Shown: positions 46,708 through 60,809 of the stretch, one piece after another | Layout of the letters: each line of letters starts with the position of its first letter | Numbering within the stretch: the first letter of the stretch is position 1 | NCBI GenBank assembly: GCA_002943765.1 | Contig: PQWQ01000011.1 | Coordinates: forward strand, 248,001-312,000 | Reading direction: 5' to 3' | Length of the DNA: 64,000 nucleotides | From: Psoroptes ovis | Taxonomy: Eukaryota > Arthropoda > Arachnida > Sarcoptiformes > Psoroptidae | The notes under the pieces: generated by a model | Database searches by the model: none | Seen by the model: the letters and a program-made list of their open reading frames with translations, nothing else | What the model was told of the DNA's origin: nothing | Program-made: the position numbers and the translations under genes

Positions 46708-47081
46708 TTTGGACCACGAAAACGATCACAAATTGTCGAGCCAAAGCAACAATTAAAATAGTATCGATTCAATGCTTTTTCAGCATAAAAATAAATAAAT
46801 TATGGGACATTGATATAATCAAACACATGTTTATATCTATCAATCAATCAATCAATTGATTGATAATCATTTCAAAGAAAAAAAAATTGATAAAAATTTG
46901 TTTGAATTTTTTTTAAAAATTTGTTGATTCAAGCGACCTCCATCAACAAAATAAAGAATTAACAATGAAAACAATATCATTGTAACATGTGATTTAACGT
47001 AATTTGAATAATCAAAATTCGATATTTTCAATTATTTTGATTTCTTGAAAATCATTTATCAATTTATCATTGGAATAGGAT
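46708..47081. other. Divergent promoter region, filamin-like / PDCD5
   Basis: 374 bp between the divergent filamin-like (-) and PDCD5 (+) start codons, so it should contain both promoters. No distinct motif can be named. Confidence 0.5.
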
Positions 47082-47816
47082 ATGGCCGATCCAGAATTAG
47101 AAGCAATACGTCAAAGACGTATGCAAGAGATGCAAATGCAATATCAAAATAAACCATCAGGGCAACAGTCGATGAATATGGTATGATGAATTGGAAATTT
47201 TTGATTCATTTACAATCAATTTTTAATCACAATCCTTTGTACATAAATAGCAAGAACAACAAAGAGCAGCCGAAGAACGAAAAGAACGTGAAGAAGATCT
47301 GAGAAATACAATCTTGTCTCAGATATTGTCCCAAGAAGCAAGAGCTAGATGTAAGATATTATTTGTACAATTTTATATCTTAGCCTAAATAATTTAATCT
47401 TTATTCCGAAAGTAAGTAATATAGCATTGGCTAAACCTGACCGAGCAAAAATGTTGGAAAATATTTTGATCGCAAACGCACAACGTGGCGCTATTCGTGA
47501 TAAGGTATCTATAATCTCAGTGTTTGAAGAAGAATTAATAACATTTATCCCATTTTTATTTTCACCCTTTGATTTCTCAGCTATCAGAAGAACAACTGAA
47601 AACCTTTTTGGAACAAGTCAATGAACAAATAGCTAAAAAGAAAACTGTTGTCAAGGTATGGAATGCTTCTAGATGTTTTGACGATTCACATTTATTCAAA
47701 TTTCAATGTCTTTGAAACAGTATGACCGTAGAAAGACTGCCATCGATGATGATGATGATGACGAGAGTGATGATGCTGGCGATAACGATAATCTGGATGA
47801 TGATGAAGATTTCTGA
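47082..47816 (+). CDS. PDCD5: Programmed cell death protein 5
   Basis: Five small exons: 47082-47180, 47251-47350, 47413-47504, 47581-47655, 47721-47816, giving 153 aa. It is a DNA-binding helical-bundle protein conserved to archaea; in animals it is linked to apoptosis and to the TRiC chaperonin. The N-terminus MADPELEAIRQRRMQEMQ, the middle ILSQEARARLSNIALAKPDRAK, NQLI-type ENILIANAQRGAIRDKLSEE, and YDRRK near the C-terminus are all diagnostic. The tail is a mite-type Asp run in place of the shorter acidic tail of vertebrates. Introns are 62-76 bp. Confidence 0.95.
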
Positions 47817-49846
47817 TCGATGCATTAATCGAACTAACCCAAATAACTTTGAAACTATATAAAATATTAATATTATTACGATATTGCTTCAAATTATTTT
47901 AATAATATTTAATTCACATTGATTTTCTATACAAAATCAATTTCTCATCTCACTATAATAAACGACTTGTCTCGATTATTATTCTAAATTATCATTTGAA
48001 TTTGATACTTCGGATCATATGGATAGATTTGCTATCGATTTCGGTCAATTTTTGATCGTTTTTCATATCGTATTTGTCTGTATCTAATTCCATCAGTTTC
48101 AATCATTATTTGACGTCATTCAAAAATATTTGACAAATCTGTCTCAAGTCTGACAAAATTCCCATGTGAAAAATGATTTTGATATCATTTCATTGGTTTC
48201 TTTTCATAATTTTTGCTAAAATTCATTAAAACAATAATAATATTGTTTCATAGCTCATTTAAGCATATTGGATAAATGTATCCAGATTTTCAATTTGAAA
48301 TTGAAAACTTCGATAATTTTTATTCGGTGATTACGATGAATGAAAGCATTTATCATTGTAATTCAATGAAATAAAAAAGGAATTAACCCGGATAAGAAAT
48401 GGTTCAATCAAAATTAATTTAGAAAAAAAGGATTTTAAATTTCATCATTTTAATATTTTTAAGGTTATTTTTCTAATCAGTATGATGCAAACAAGGCCAA
48501 AAACAAATTTTAAATTGAAGGTAAATCCAATATTAAAATTAACGATGGAAACAAACGAAAATCTTATGATTAACATATGAATTGATCAACGTCAATGTAC
48601 CAGCGACTGGTGATGCTATGGTTGCCATCAATGTAATCATGTTTCATTCATTTGTTTGTTTTTGTATTTTCTCTCTCGCCAATGGTTTCATCAAATGTAT
48701 GAAATTTTATACTTTCAATACTTTGTTTTACAAATGCATATGTACAATGTCTGTACATCATTAGAAAACAAAGGTATTACCATAACCATTACCAACAGGT
48801 GTAATGGTGTTTTTATTATGTTTTGCATTTATTTAAAATGTAAAGGTATCAAACATCATTGAAAACGATTGTCATCGATTATTATTATCATCCATTATTA
48901 TGACAATGACTAAATTGAACAATGAAATGTTTTTGTTTTCGTTTTTTCTCATTTGTTTTGCCTGTTCATTCTGTTCAATCTATTGTTTTGACAGGGAACA
49001 AACATGTACAATCTTCCATATCTTTCATGTGTATTTGTTTTATTAAAATTTCCATTAAAAATTTTTCAATTACGTCAAATTGATTTTAAAAACACATTGA
49101 TGATGTACATGACGTTGATTATATCTCCATATTTTTCAAATCTCCATTAATTGATTGAATCGAAATTGAATTGAATCGTATTGAAAATTCATTCATCATT
49201 ATTACATCACCATCATCATGACTATCTATTATTATCACTTGATTTGTTGATTAATATTCGCATTTTGCTAAAAAAATCATTTGACAATTATTTGGACGTG
49301 TGATCATGATCATCATATTGATGATGATAGTCGATGATCGATCCTTCGCCATAACAATCGCGGCTTCTATCTATCGATGAGTAAAAATATATAGGGAAAT
49401 TGTATCCAACACCAACGATAACTGTCTCTGTGATAGTGTTTCATTTTTCATTTAAATCATATATATTCTGGATCTATTAAATTGATGCTTCTACAATTTG
49501 TTTTTGTTGGTTTTTTTCAGGATCATCATATACAGTTGAACAAATGGTGTGTTCAGTGAGATTCAACTAATCACATCTATATATTTTCATTTGTTTGTTT
49601 GTCATATTTAAGCATGTATGAACACCATTTTTGTTTTTTTGAAAACATTTGATCAAAATGAAAACAAAATAAAATTTATTGTATAATCTGAATTTATTTT
49701 CATTTCATTTCAATTCATTGATCAAAGACGATGGTTAAATAATAATAATGTTGATAATACACAGTGTTATAAACAACAGCAACAACAACAATCACCAACG
49801 ACAACATTAATCATCAAATATGATCAAATAATAACAATGTTTAAAT
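47817..49846. other. Intergenic, PDCD5 to CMIP
   Basis: About 2 kb of AT-rich DNA with no supported gene. Short open frames around 48600-48860 are low in complexity and lack family features. It ends at the hAT MITE. Confidence 0.5.
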
Positions 49847-50033
49847 CAGTCATTCTCAACCGGTGTTCCGCGGCACTTTAGTGTTCCGCCAGATTCCAAA
49901 AATGTGCCGCCAAATTTCGGAAATCTAACTCATTCCTTTACTATTCCCTTACTTGGTGTGCCGCAAGATTTTGGAAATAAAGGCTTTTCTTTTTTTCAGT
50001 GTGCCGCGGCGAAAAAAAGGTTGAGAATGACTG
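49847..50033. mobile_element. hAT-type MITE (187 bp) with perfect 8-bp target duplication
   Basis: The element begins CAGTCATTCTCAACCGGTG and ends CAACC-complement GGTTGAGAATGACTG, a terminal inverted repeat of 15 exact bases extending imperfectly through CCGCGGCAC / GTGCCGCGG. It is flanked by GTTTAAAT at 49839-49846 and again at 50034-50041, an exact 8-bp target-site duplication. CAG...CTG termini, TCTCAACC and 8-bp duplications are characteristic of the hAT superfamily. Internally TGTGCCGC followed by an ATTTnGGAAAT-like segment occurs twice (about 49902 and 49958). It encodes no transposase. It inserted about 380 bp upstream of the CMIP start codon, and the intact duplication suggests a fairly recent event. 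Confidence 0.9.
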
Positions 50034-50416
50034 GTTTAAATAAATGAATTTCGTTTAATTTCAATCATAATGTTTTTTCAGTAGAAATATTTACAATTCA
50101 TTTTTCATAGTAATGAACTAAATTATTTTTTTTTCATTTCATTCCTCCTAAAACAAATCAAATCAAAATGTTTTGTATATGAAATTTTAATTTTCAAATT
50201 TAATTTTCTATACATTTGTTAGTGAGTGTGTTTGTGTGCGTTTTTTCATTTCCTTTTTCGAAATTTTCAACTTGAATCAATAATCATTTCGCGTCTGGTT
50301 TTCATAATTGAATTTATTTGAAATTTTAGTTTGATAAATAAATTAGAAAATAGATTTACTTTGATCATTTGCAATATCCTATTGTAGTTTGAATAAAAAC
50401 TCATAATTTTAACAAA
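50034..50416. promoter_or_regulatory. Presumed CMIP 5' flank
   Basis: The AT-rich stretch between the MITE and the CMIP ATG presumably contains the promoter and 5' UTR. No TATA or initiator could be assigned with confidence. Confidence 0.3.
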
Positions 50417-53400
50417 ATGGCTGCCCCATCATCACCAACATCGACATCGAAATCATCAACATCCGCATCAACAACATCGAATGCATTTGATTCATCTGAT
50501 CATTCATCATCACCATCATCAGGTTCAAAATCACCTACACCATCATCTGATGGTACATCATCCGATAGTACATCATCATCATCATCATCTGGTTTATCTA
50601 GTTTAGCTAGTTTTACACAAACAGATATTCGAATCACATATGAATCGGATGATGGTGTTGAAACACCAATAGATGATAATATTGATCATAATCATAAGCA
50701 TAATTGTTCAAAATTATTGTTACTGTCAAATAATAATAATATCAGTCACAATAAGAGCAATAATAATAATAATAATAAAATATTTACATCATCATTGTCA
50801 TCTGCATTTTCATCACCATCATTGAATGAATGCGGTATCGATGCATGTAATAATGCAAATGATACAAATTCAAATAACAATTTAAAATCAATGACAACAA
50901 TACAATCATTAAATAATAATAATAATAACAATAAAATGGCAATAATGCATCATAAATGCAATAATTTAATGATTAAAAATATTAATTTAACCACAAATAC
51001 AAATACTAATGCAAATATTAATAAAAATATAAAAAATTTACCAATACAAGGATTAATATTTGATCAACAATATTTGCTGATAACACGTGCAACCAGTATG
51101 GATGAAGGTATATTTCAATCACCGCTTAATTCGCCGAATCGTACATCGGCACCATCAAGTCCGATTGGACCGAAATTCAAGATCATACACGAAAGTGATG
51201 TACACTTATGTCGTTTAAATCATCAACGTACGATTGTATCGAAAATTCTGAGTTCAAAATTTTTACGCCGTTGGGAAAATCATCGATTATATCTGACCAC
51301 CGTTAATTTAGCATCCAAAACGGTGAGTATTTATTTTTTCCGAAGATTTCAGAATCAAAAGAATCTATTTTCATCTTAAATTCATATTAAAAACATTCAA
51401 CCAAAATAACAAATACGTTCAAAGGTGTTTCTAAGACCCATCAGTAAAGTTGGCTTCACTGCAATACATTTCTTATATGTTTTTGCATGAATGTCTATGA
51501 ATTTCCATATTCAAAATCTCAAATCATACGGAAAAAACCTGATTTAATTATTTTTTACGAACAATTTTTAATTTTAAATCTGAATTATGAAAATTCCTGA
51601 AAATATTTTTTTTTTTTTTTTTTTGAAATTAAATTTCCTTTGTCTCTCTTACGCCATTTCTTTCTTTTTTTTGAATTTATACAATAAATTTTTAATCGTT
51701 TTCAAAGTGAAATATTTTCATTGTTTTACAACCATAATTTTAACAATGGTTCAACATCATCATCATCATCATACGAATGTTATTGTAAGAATTTATCGTT
51801 TATTTATTTATTTATTTTCAAATAGAAAATACAAAAGGCGAAAATACCAAAGAAAACATAAAATTTGTTGTTTTATTTTCTTTGGAATTCTTTGTTCATC
51901 ATTTGAAATCCTAGAAACATATTCTTTCAAAGCGCATATTATTGAAGCCTATTATTTGGTATTATGATATTTTTTTTTATTATTTTATTATTATTATCAT
52001 GATTCAAGCTTGATATTGTTGTTGTTTGTATTTAAACTCATGTATAATTTATTTGTGTGTGTTTATGCATTAAACATTCATACATTTACTTTCATTTGCT
52101 TCTTATTCTATATCAATAAACATATATGCGAATGTCTATATGTTCATTGCTTAACGATACTTGATGATGATGATGATGTCGATGTCGGTGATGTTTATGA
52201 TGATGATGATGATCATGACGTCAATGGTGACCCAAATTTTCCCTTTTTTTAAACGAGAATCAAGTGCAAAAAACTAGAATTTTCTTCCAGTAATTCATTC
52301 ATTTGTTTGTTTATTTGGTTGTTTCATTTGTGAATATATTTCTGAAATAACCAGAACCAGAAAATGATTTTTCAATAAAAAGTTATTTGAAGTTAAGATA
52401 ATATTATCGTATATAACCTTAAGCATATTTTGATATGTATATACTAATGTGTATAGTGTTTGTTTGTTGTTGTGTGTTTTCAATGTACATCTCTCTATCT
52501 CTCTTTGGATCTATCTTTTATGATCCCCATCATATTTGTTCATTGAAATTATTGTAAATATTTGTGTCTTTTGTTTTGGTTCATTCATTGGCAAATGATG
52601 ATGTTTTTGCACATTCGCATTTAGCGTTGGGGTATGGGGATAGAAGATGGGGGTTTTTTGGTTGGATTTCGGGAATATTCTGAGGAAAAAAAATTCTGGG
52701 TTCAATTTTTTTGGTTAGCTTTATTTGCTTATATTCAATTGTATCCATGTCTTAGGAATTTGCTTTCTTTGAATAGGAATTCTTAAGAATTATGAATTCT
52801 GAATGGATTCTAAAATATGATGGAACAAAAGAAAAAACTAGATTCATAAATATTTACCAAATGAATCATTTCAAAACATTGTTTCATTGTTTACCGGTTT
52901 TGAATCCGTTTGAATTCGTATGAATCCATAGGATTCTTAGAATACACATTCTTTTGAATTCATATTCTTTATATGATTTATGACAAATAATTCTTTCAAA
53001 AAAAATTTAGAAATTTGTCATCATTAAATAATGATTATTATTTAATTGCTTGCGCGAATGACTTTTACCAATGACATCAAACATATGATGATAATGATTT
53101 TTTTATGTATGTACAATTACATAATTTCTGGTGATAAATGATCAAATAATTTGAAACAATTGATGTCATCACACAAGTTTATAGCTTTTATCATTATTTT
53201 TATTATCATCATGGCTGTTTCATTTCTAAACAATGAACTTTGATCATTTATAAATTATGTACATTTATTTATAGATCATAACATAAAATTGATGCCACAA
53301 TACAAAGAAAATTTTAATTATGCTTGGATGTTGATTATCAACATCAATGAATCGCATTCATATATGAATATCAATGGATGGCTATGATCATTACACATAT

Positions 53401-56400
53401 GAATGCATAAACATTTGAATGAAAAAGTGTTAAATAAACAAACCAACCCAAACATTGGACGAACAAAACACATTGAAAATAGAGACCAATACCAAAATCT
53501 AAATTATAATTTTAATAATAATAATCATAATAAAAATAATAATAATAATAATAATAAATGAATGATAAATGTTGAATTTAAATCAATCATTCAATTGACG
53601 TCACGATTCATAAAATTTTCAAAAATAATTTGAAACAATAATAATCGTAATAATAATAATAATAATATTCAAATATATTTATATCCATTTGAATTGGCAT
53701 TATAAACATCAACATCAATAACATTTGTTTGTTTTTCCAATTTTAATTTCATTTAATTTTATTATTGAATTATTATTATTATTTAATTTTTGGGTAATAA
53801 AAATAAATTTAAAATTAAAAATTGAAAATCGTAATTAAATTTTAATAAAAACCGACACATTTATATTCAATTTGATATGAATTCAATTTTCAATATAAAA
53901 TCAAATATTATCAAATTTAATTTCGAAAATAGAAAACGAAAAAAAAATATGAAAAACTTTTAAATTAAATTATAGCAAATGTATTCATTTATTCATTCAT
54001 TAATTCCTTTAATTAATTATTCATTTATTCATCTTAAATCATATGATGATGATTGAAGATGATGATGATAATGGAATTGAGCGATATTTTATGGCTCATT
54101 TATTATTATTATCATCGTCATAAGTTTCTGGTTTCTTGTCTTTCTCTCTGCTTTTCAAATTATGATAATTATTCTTATTATTGATTTTAAAATAAAATGA
54201 TGCGTAAATAGGAAATAATTTCCATTTCAATGTTTTCATCATATGAGTGCATGAAGAGCTGAGAATTGAACGCAAAAAAATTGAAAATTCTCCAACGTCA
54301 AAGTTATTGACCTTTTAACCAGAAATTATTGATCATAATTTTTATTATTATTTAGTGTTGCATAGTTTAACACGATTGAATTACTGATAGCTTTCCGAAA
54401 TTGAATTCTGTTGTTGTTGTTGTTTGTTTTTTGAAAGGTTAAAAACAATTATTTTCTTGATTGTTTTTTGATTTGATTGAAATTCAATGTAAATATTTAT
54501 ACATTTTCATACTGTTAATGTAAATGTCTTGCAGTGAACATAAATATTCAATTCAGTTATTTTTTCCTCATAAATCAGATGTAAATGTCAAAAGTTCATT
54601 ACACTTATTACACTCATTATTATTATATTATTATTAGTTTTACGATTCATTACTTAACATCATTTTGATTAGAATATTTTTTTCCGTTTTCAATCAATGA
54701 TGTATATAGACATTGAAATGGTTGTTATAGAAAATATGGATTTGTTGTTTTCAATTTCATCGTCAAATTCGGAGTCATTTGACTGTCAAACTGCTATATA
54801 TTAAATATCATATAAAATCTTGGCTTTGATTTGATTTTTATTTCAATTTTGAATCCATTTTTTCATTGATTTTTTATTAATCGTTTTTGATCATTATTAT
54901 TCAATTTAATGTTTTTTTTCAAAATCTTTATTTGTCAAAATATGCATTGAAAACCCTAAAAAAATATAGAAGTTAAGCAGTTTGTCCCAATTTTTTTTTT
55001 ATTTTTGAACAGTACAAAGTATCCAAAGAGAATAAAGACTAAAGAATTTGCGCATTGCATTTCTAATGAAAAAAATAATTCAGATGATTTTTCAATGAAA
55101 TTTTAAAAAAATTTTATGAATGATTTCAATTCATTCATTGATTTAAATTGAATTCAATTTCAGTCAATTGAATCAGAACGATTACGAAATAAGAACGATC
55201 AACAGAGAATCATTGTGCGTATGTGACACAGTTTCATTTGATGTATTTTTGTAGTAAAAATTTTGATACAAAAAAAATAAGGGTCACAATTCAGTGAAAT
55301 CAATGATCGTAATCTTGTAGATCACGTAAACCAGAAATGTACCAAAATAAAGTGTAACAACATTGAACATATGTGTCTATGTTCTGTATTTGAATTCATT
55401 TGTACGATGATGACGAATCATTGTGTTTCAATATATACAAATTTAATGGTTACGTCAATGTAACCGAGTAAAATTTTCATTCAGAGTTTTTTTTCGGTTG
55501 TTTGCTTGGTTCTTTTGGGTGATATTCCAACAATATCATCAGCATACCATTCTTGGTACCATTATCATCTGTATCGATACACCCGCACAAACACACCAAT
55601 AAAAATTTATATAGTTTATCATATGTGTGTGATGTGTGTTTGAACCCACATATGTATGTTGAACTAAATTATTTTTTTAACCATGAACAAACAACATGAA
55701 TTCATTTCAAAACTCTATGACGTGAAGTCTTTGACCGAGATTTTATTCTGGAATATATGAGAGTGTGTTCGTATTTGTTTGTGCGTTGAATACTTATGTT
55801 TGTGTGAATACACGCACCCACATTCAAACCTCCTAGAACTGATGAATTGGAAAATGTGAATGAAATTAAAAATTCCAAAAAAAAATTAGGTCAAATTCAA
55901 TATATTCTGTTTTTGATTGATTCCGTATACATGAATAGACATGTTACACTTCTATGTATAACAGTGAAACTATTTGGTAAATACGGACGACCTGTATCGG
56001 TATTTTGATTGTTATTATTATGATAATTATTATTGTTACGACGGTATTACGTATTTAAGTACAAATATATGGTACATTGGTTCAGGGTTACGGAAATATT
56101 TATTGGAAAACATTGAATGGAATATTAATTTTTATTCTCGAAACGATTGATTCGTTCAAAATATTCATATTTCATATATATGAAATTAATTTATATTTCC
56201 GAAAAATATTTTAAATTATCTTATCAAATTTTTCCTTTTTCGATTTTTTTTTCTAATTAATTAGCCGATTGGTTTTATGGAAGTACCAGTACCATATAGT
56301 CAAATTGAAAATGTTTATCCAGTTAATCGTTGGGATACTAATCAAAAATTTTACATTCGTATCGTTGTTTCCGATGGATCAGTATTGTTACAGGTAATTT

Positions 56401-59400
56401 CGTATTTGTTGGGATAAAATAAAGTTTGGAACTAATTCTCAATTCAATTTTTGAATATAAATCAAACAAATTAGCTACCGAACAAATGGGTACGAGATCA
56501 ATGGCTTTATTCAATCAACTGGAAGGTAAACATGATTTTTAACATGGATTTCATTGAAAATTTCAAATATTTCGATGAAAAATGATAGCAATAAGCATAA
56601 TAATGAAAATATTCATTACAATAATGGGAGGATAGGATAATGATGATTTAATTTTGCTATTTTTAGCCAAAAGAAAAAAAATAGTTGACATATTTTCATT
56701 TTTTTTTTTTTTGTTCTTTATTAATCATAATTACTTGTCTATTATTATCAATTATTATAAATATTATTATTAATTGACAATCATTAATTGTCGATTGTAG
56801 CCAAAAATAGAATTAATTTAAATAATATGTGAATTTTTGGAATGAATTTTTGTTTTATCATGTGATCGAATTTCATGATAATGATTAAATATTATGTAAT
56901 TTATTCTGATGATGATGTAACTCTTTGACGTTTGATTTCACATTGAAATTCCATTTATAGAAATAAAAATGAGACAAATTCTTTGTTATTTTATTTTTTT
57001 TCTCTTTGAATTTTACAAAATTTTCAATTGTTTTTCTGTTCATTATTTTTTTTCAGCGTCATATGCTTAGATATCGACAAATTTTAGTGAATCCCTCAAT
57101 AAGATCGGACGTCCTAACAAGAGAATTGAAAGTAAGCTTATTCTATATTGTCAATTTAAAATTTCATTTTGATTGAATTTTGATTTAAATTGGATTCACT
57201 TTTTCTCCTTCATTGTTTTAAAAATAAACTAAAATAAATTTATAGAGTCTAATAGAATTAACATTGACAACACCATTACAAGATGAATGTATTTATCAAA
57301 CATCATTGGACATTATCAATGAATTATTATTGATAAGATTGAAAGATGTAAGCTATTTTTATTAATTTATGAACTTTATCAATTTATAAAAATGATTTTT
57401 TTTACATCCAAAGTTTGATAGAGATAATGCAAAAACACTAGAAATGCAAATCGCAGCAAGAAAATTGAATGAAGAAATTGTACAGATATTATCTCCATTC
57501 TTAGAACGTACAAACCCGAGTAAAGAAATTTGTAGATTTCTATCAAAGGTAACATTTATAATTAATCATTAATGATTCTTGTGATATTTGATCATAATCT
57601 TCTCATATGATTTTGATATATTTAAAAAAATATAATAGCATTGTCGTAAATATCCTCGTTCCATGGTCATTTGTGAATATTATGCTGAAATCGTTCAGCG
57701 TATTCTCAAACATAATATGGATTTCGGTAAATACCCACGTATGCGTGTATTAGTACAAGATTATTTCGTTTCACTGAATCAGCATAACGATGGCAATCAT
57801 TTAATACAAACATTCATATACAGGTATATTTGATCTATCGATAGCGTTTTTGATCTAAATAATTTATTGTAATCATTATTTTAGTGTACATGGACGAACA
57901 ATGATGTGTCCACATCCAAGAGTAATTAGTAATCTTGTATCAGTTTGTCTAGCGACAATATTTTCGTTATATGAATATAAACAATTGGATTCTGTACAAA
58001 ATAATAACGATGATAATTATTATTATAATAACAATATTAAATCTTATAAAATAATCGATGATAATTATGATGATGCATTCGATGATAATGATAACGATAA
58101 TGATAATGTAAATGATGATGATTCAGATGATTGGCAAATAAATGTCAATTGTTTCATTGATATATTTCGTTTCATGTAAGTTAAACATATACAAATTATA
58201 GATGCTCGATTGATTTTGTATATTTGAATTAAAATTTAGTTCACAATATGAAGATTGGCGTTTATCATTGGCACAAATTTTGCAGCCAATACCATTGCCA
58301 GATTCAGCATTGAATGATGCGAAATTTTTCTCGTAAGTTTTTCAAGATAATTTTTTTTACGATAGAAATTAATCATTTTTAATCAATTTTTTCTTTCTCA
58401 AAAGATTGTTTAAACCTGTGATTGAATATATTACAAATGATAATCGTTGTGATGTACATCAAATGCTGTTAGGCATACGTGAAAATAAATCAAGTTGGTT
58501 AGAACTTTATTCACCAGGCAACGTTGGTTGTGATGATGATGGGCAACTTTGGAGTTCAATGGTAGGTGTTTATTAGGAAATTTAAATCAACAAATTAATT
58601 CTCTATGTTTGTTTATAGCTGAAAACTTTGATCGATTGTTGTTGTCGACGTAAAAGATTCTATCAAACATTGATGAAATCATCATTAGATGCATTGTTAT
58701 TGTTGTCATTACGTGAAAATCATACTTGTCAAACAATATTATGCGATTTGATTGAAATGGATTTGATTGAAAAATTATCGGATGATGTCAAGCAACAAAT
58801 ATTATTCACATTACAAAGTACCCAAAGCGGACGACAACAATATGAAGATCTCTGTCAAAGACAATTACATCTCAGGGAATTCGTATGTATTTTTCAAGAA
58901 ACCTGACTTAAAGACTTATCTTGTTATCAAATTACAGCAAATGAAAGGTGGACCAAAAAAATTAACACTGCCTTCGCGATCAACAGATGCTGATCTAGAA
59001 AAATTATTAAGCCATGGTTCCTTTGGTGATCTTGAAAGTCTTTCATTGGCATTTACACAGGTGACCAGTGCCAGTGCACATCATCTAATTAAATTGCCTT
59101 CATTGCGTTATTTAAATCTTTGGTCAACACAGGTATTTTTAAAACATATTTAATTGATTCAATTTCATTTTATCTATCTATTATTTTCCAAAAAGTTTTG
59201 TGATTCTGGTCTACAATTACTGGCTGAACATTTAACACAATTACAAGTGTTGAATCTTTGTGAAACACCAGTCACCGATAAAGGCTTATTGCATTTAACA
59301 TGTTAGTATTATGATTTTGACATTTTTGAAATATTTAAATCTTAATCGCAAATTTTAATTTCCCCATTTAGCAATGAAAGAATTGAAAAAATTAAATTTA

Positions 59401-59496
59401 AACAGTACAAATTTATCATTGCAAACATATGAAAAATTGAAACAAACATTACCTTCGCTGCAAGAAGTTGATATTCGTTATACTGATGCTTGGTGA
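50417..59496 (+). CDS. CMIP: C-Maf-inducing protein (CMIP) orthologue
   Basis: Fourteen exons: 50417-51322, 56265-56393, 56475-56525, 57057-57131, 57246-57347, 57414-57548, 57639-57823, 57885-58175, 58240-58332, 58405-58561, 58619-58882, 58938-59132, 59196-59301, 59372-59496, in continuous frame, 937 aa. CMIP is an adaptor with a PH domain and C-terminal leucine-rich repeats, described in T-cell and neuronal signalling. Exon 1 encodes a Ser- and Asn-rich N-terminus then VSKILSSKFLRRWENHRLYL, the start of the PH domain; exons 2-4 complete it (WVRDQWLYSINWK). Then come DFGKYPRMRVLVQDY, MMCPHPRVISNL, ELYSPGNVGCDDDGQLWSSM and the LRR end LNLWSTQ...LQVLNLCETPVTDKGLLHL, ending VDIRYTDAW, all matching vertebrate CMIP. 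The long low-complexity N-terminus and Asp/Asn insert in exon 8 are lineage additions. Intron 1 is 4.9 kb. Confidence 0.93.
51323..56264. other. CMIP intron 1 (4.9 kb)
   Basis: It begins with GTGAGT and ends TTTTCTAATTAATTAG. It contains only low-complexity open frames, (GAT)n and (AAT)n tracts (for example 53517-53560), and no recognisable nested gene. All other CMIP introns are 55-531 bp, so a regulatory role or nested non-coding RNA is possible but not shown. Confidence 0.7.
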
Positions 59497-60809
59497 AAAC
59501 ATTTATCAAAACAATCTTGCAAACAACTCAATTGAAAAAAAATATTTCAACATCGAAGCAATGTTTTAAGATAATCAATATGAAAATTATCAATATATCA
59601 GATCATTTCGTGCACATCATTATGTGTGCACTAACAACAATCATCATCAATCAAGATATCAAAACAATCAATCAAAATGACGACGGCCGAAAAAAAGAAA
59701 TAATTTACAATACAATACAATTCAATTCAAAAAAAATCGCAGATTTATCATAACATTAATATTATTAGAGTTAGAGATATAATCATCATAATGTTATCAA
59801 TATCAATTCAAATTTTTTTTTGGATCCATTTACACATTTTTCAGTTGAAATTGTTTTCGATATCTATTTTAAAATTATATTTCAATTAAATTTGGTGCGC
59901 GTATTCTTATTCAGTGATACATTCAACAATAATTTCAACATTTGTCCTAACTAGTTTCAAGATATCAATCATTTAAGATCATACGATCATTTAAATATTA
60001 TTGATCATCAATACATAAACACTTCTGAAACATTGTTTTTTCTATTGAATCAAAATCAAGTCAAGTATGCCAATTTTTTGGCAAAATTCAATTCAATCAA
60101 TCAATTGTATACAAATGCAATTACAAATGCATTTGTAATACATAATAACCCTCAAATTTATAACAAATCATGTTTATCTGTTTTATCATTGTTTTTTTTC
60201 ACATTGTTATTTACTATTCATATATTTATTATTATTTACACTTATTAATTCAAAATCAATCTCTTGTGTGTATCTGTGAATCATCCTATTGTGTCGGTGT
60301 GTTTGTAATGCCATTAAATTATACAGATATTTATTCATTCATTTTCATTGATTTCATTATCTTTCAAAGCCTTTCAAATCAAATCAACTCCAAGTCAACA
60401 ATGGCCATTAATATGTTAATCAAACGATAATGGCTATCTAAAATGATCTAAATTGTTATTATTATTGTCATTTCTGAGATATTGACTTGGATTGAAAGAA
60501 AAACTATTTCACTTGTCATTTGTTAATTCAATATAAACCTTCATACAAATCAAATATACACAGCAAAATTATTGAAATGTGCACAATTTTTTTTCCTCGT
60601 TTTGTTTTTGATCCATTTATTTAGGATTTCAAAATACTTTATTCAATCCAACAATGATTATCTTATTTTATTAATTAATTTATTCAAAAGTTAATTTGAG
60701 AAATTAATTAATTAAATTCATTCATTCATTGTTTCATTCGTTTTTGTTTTATGTGATTATGAAAATTATTAATAAAAATGTTTTAAAATTATTTAAAATT
60801 GTACATTTT
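59497..60809. other. Convergent 3' flanks of CMIP and NAE1
   Basis: About 1.3 kb of AT-rich DNA between two convergent genes. Open frames here are biased and unrecognised. No RNA gene is seen. Confidence 0.5.
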
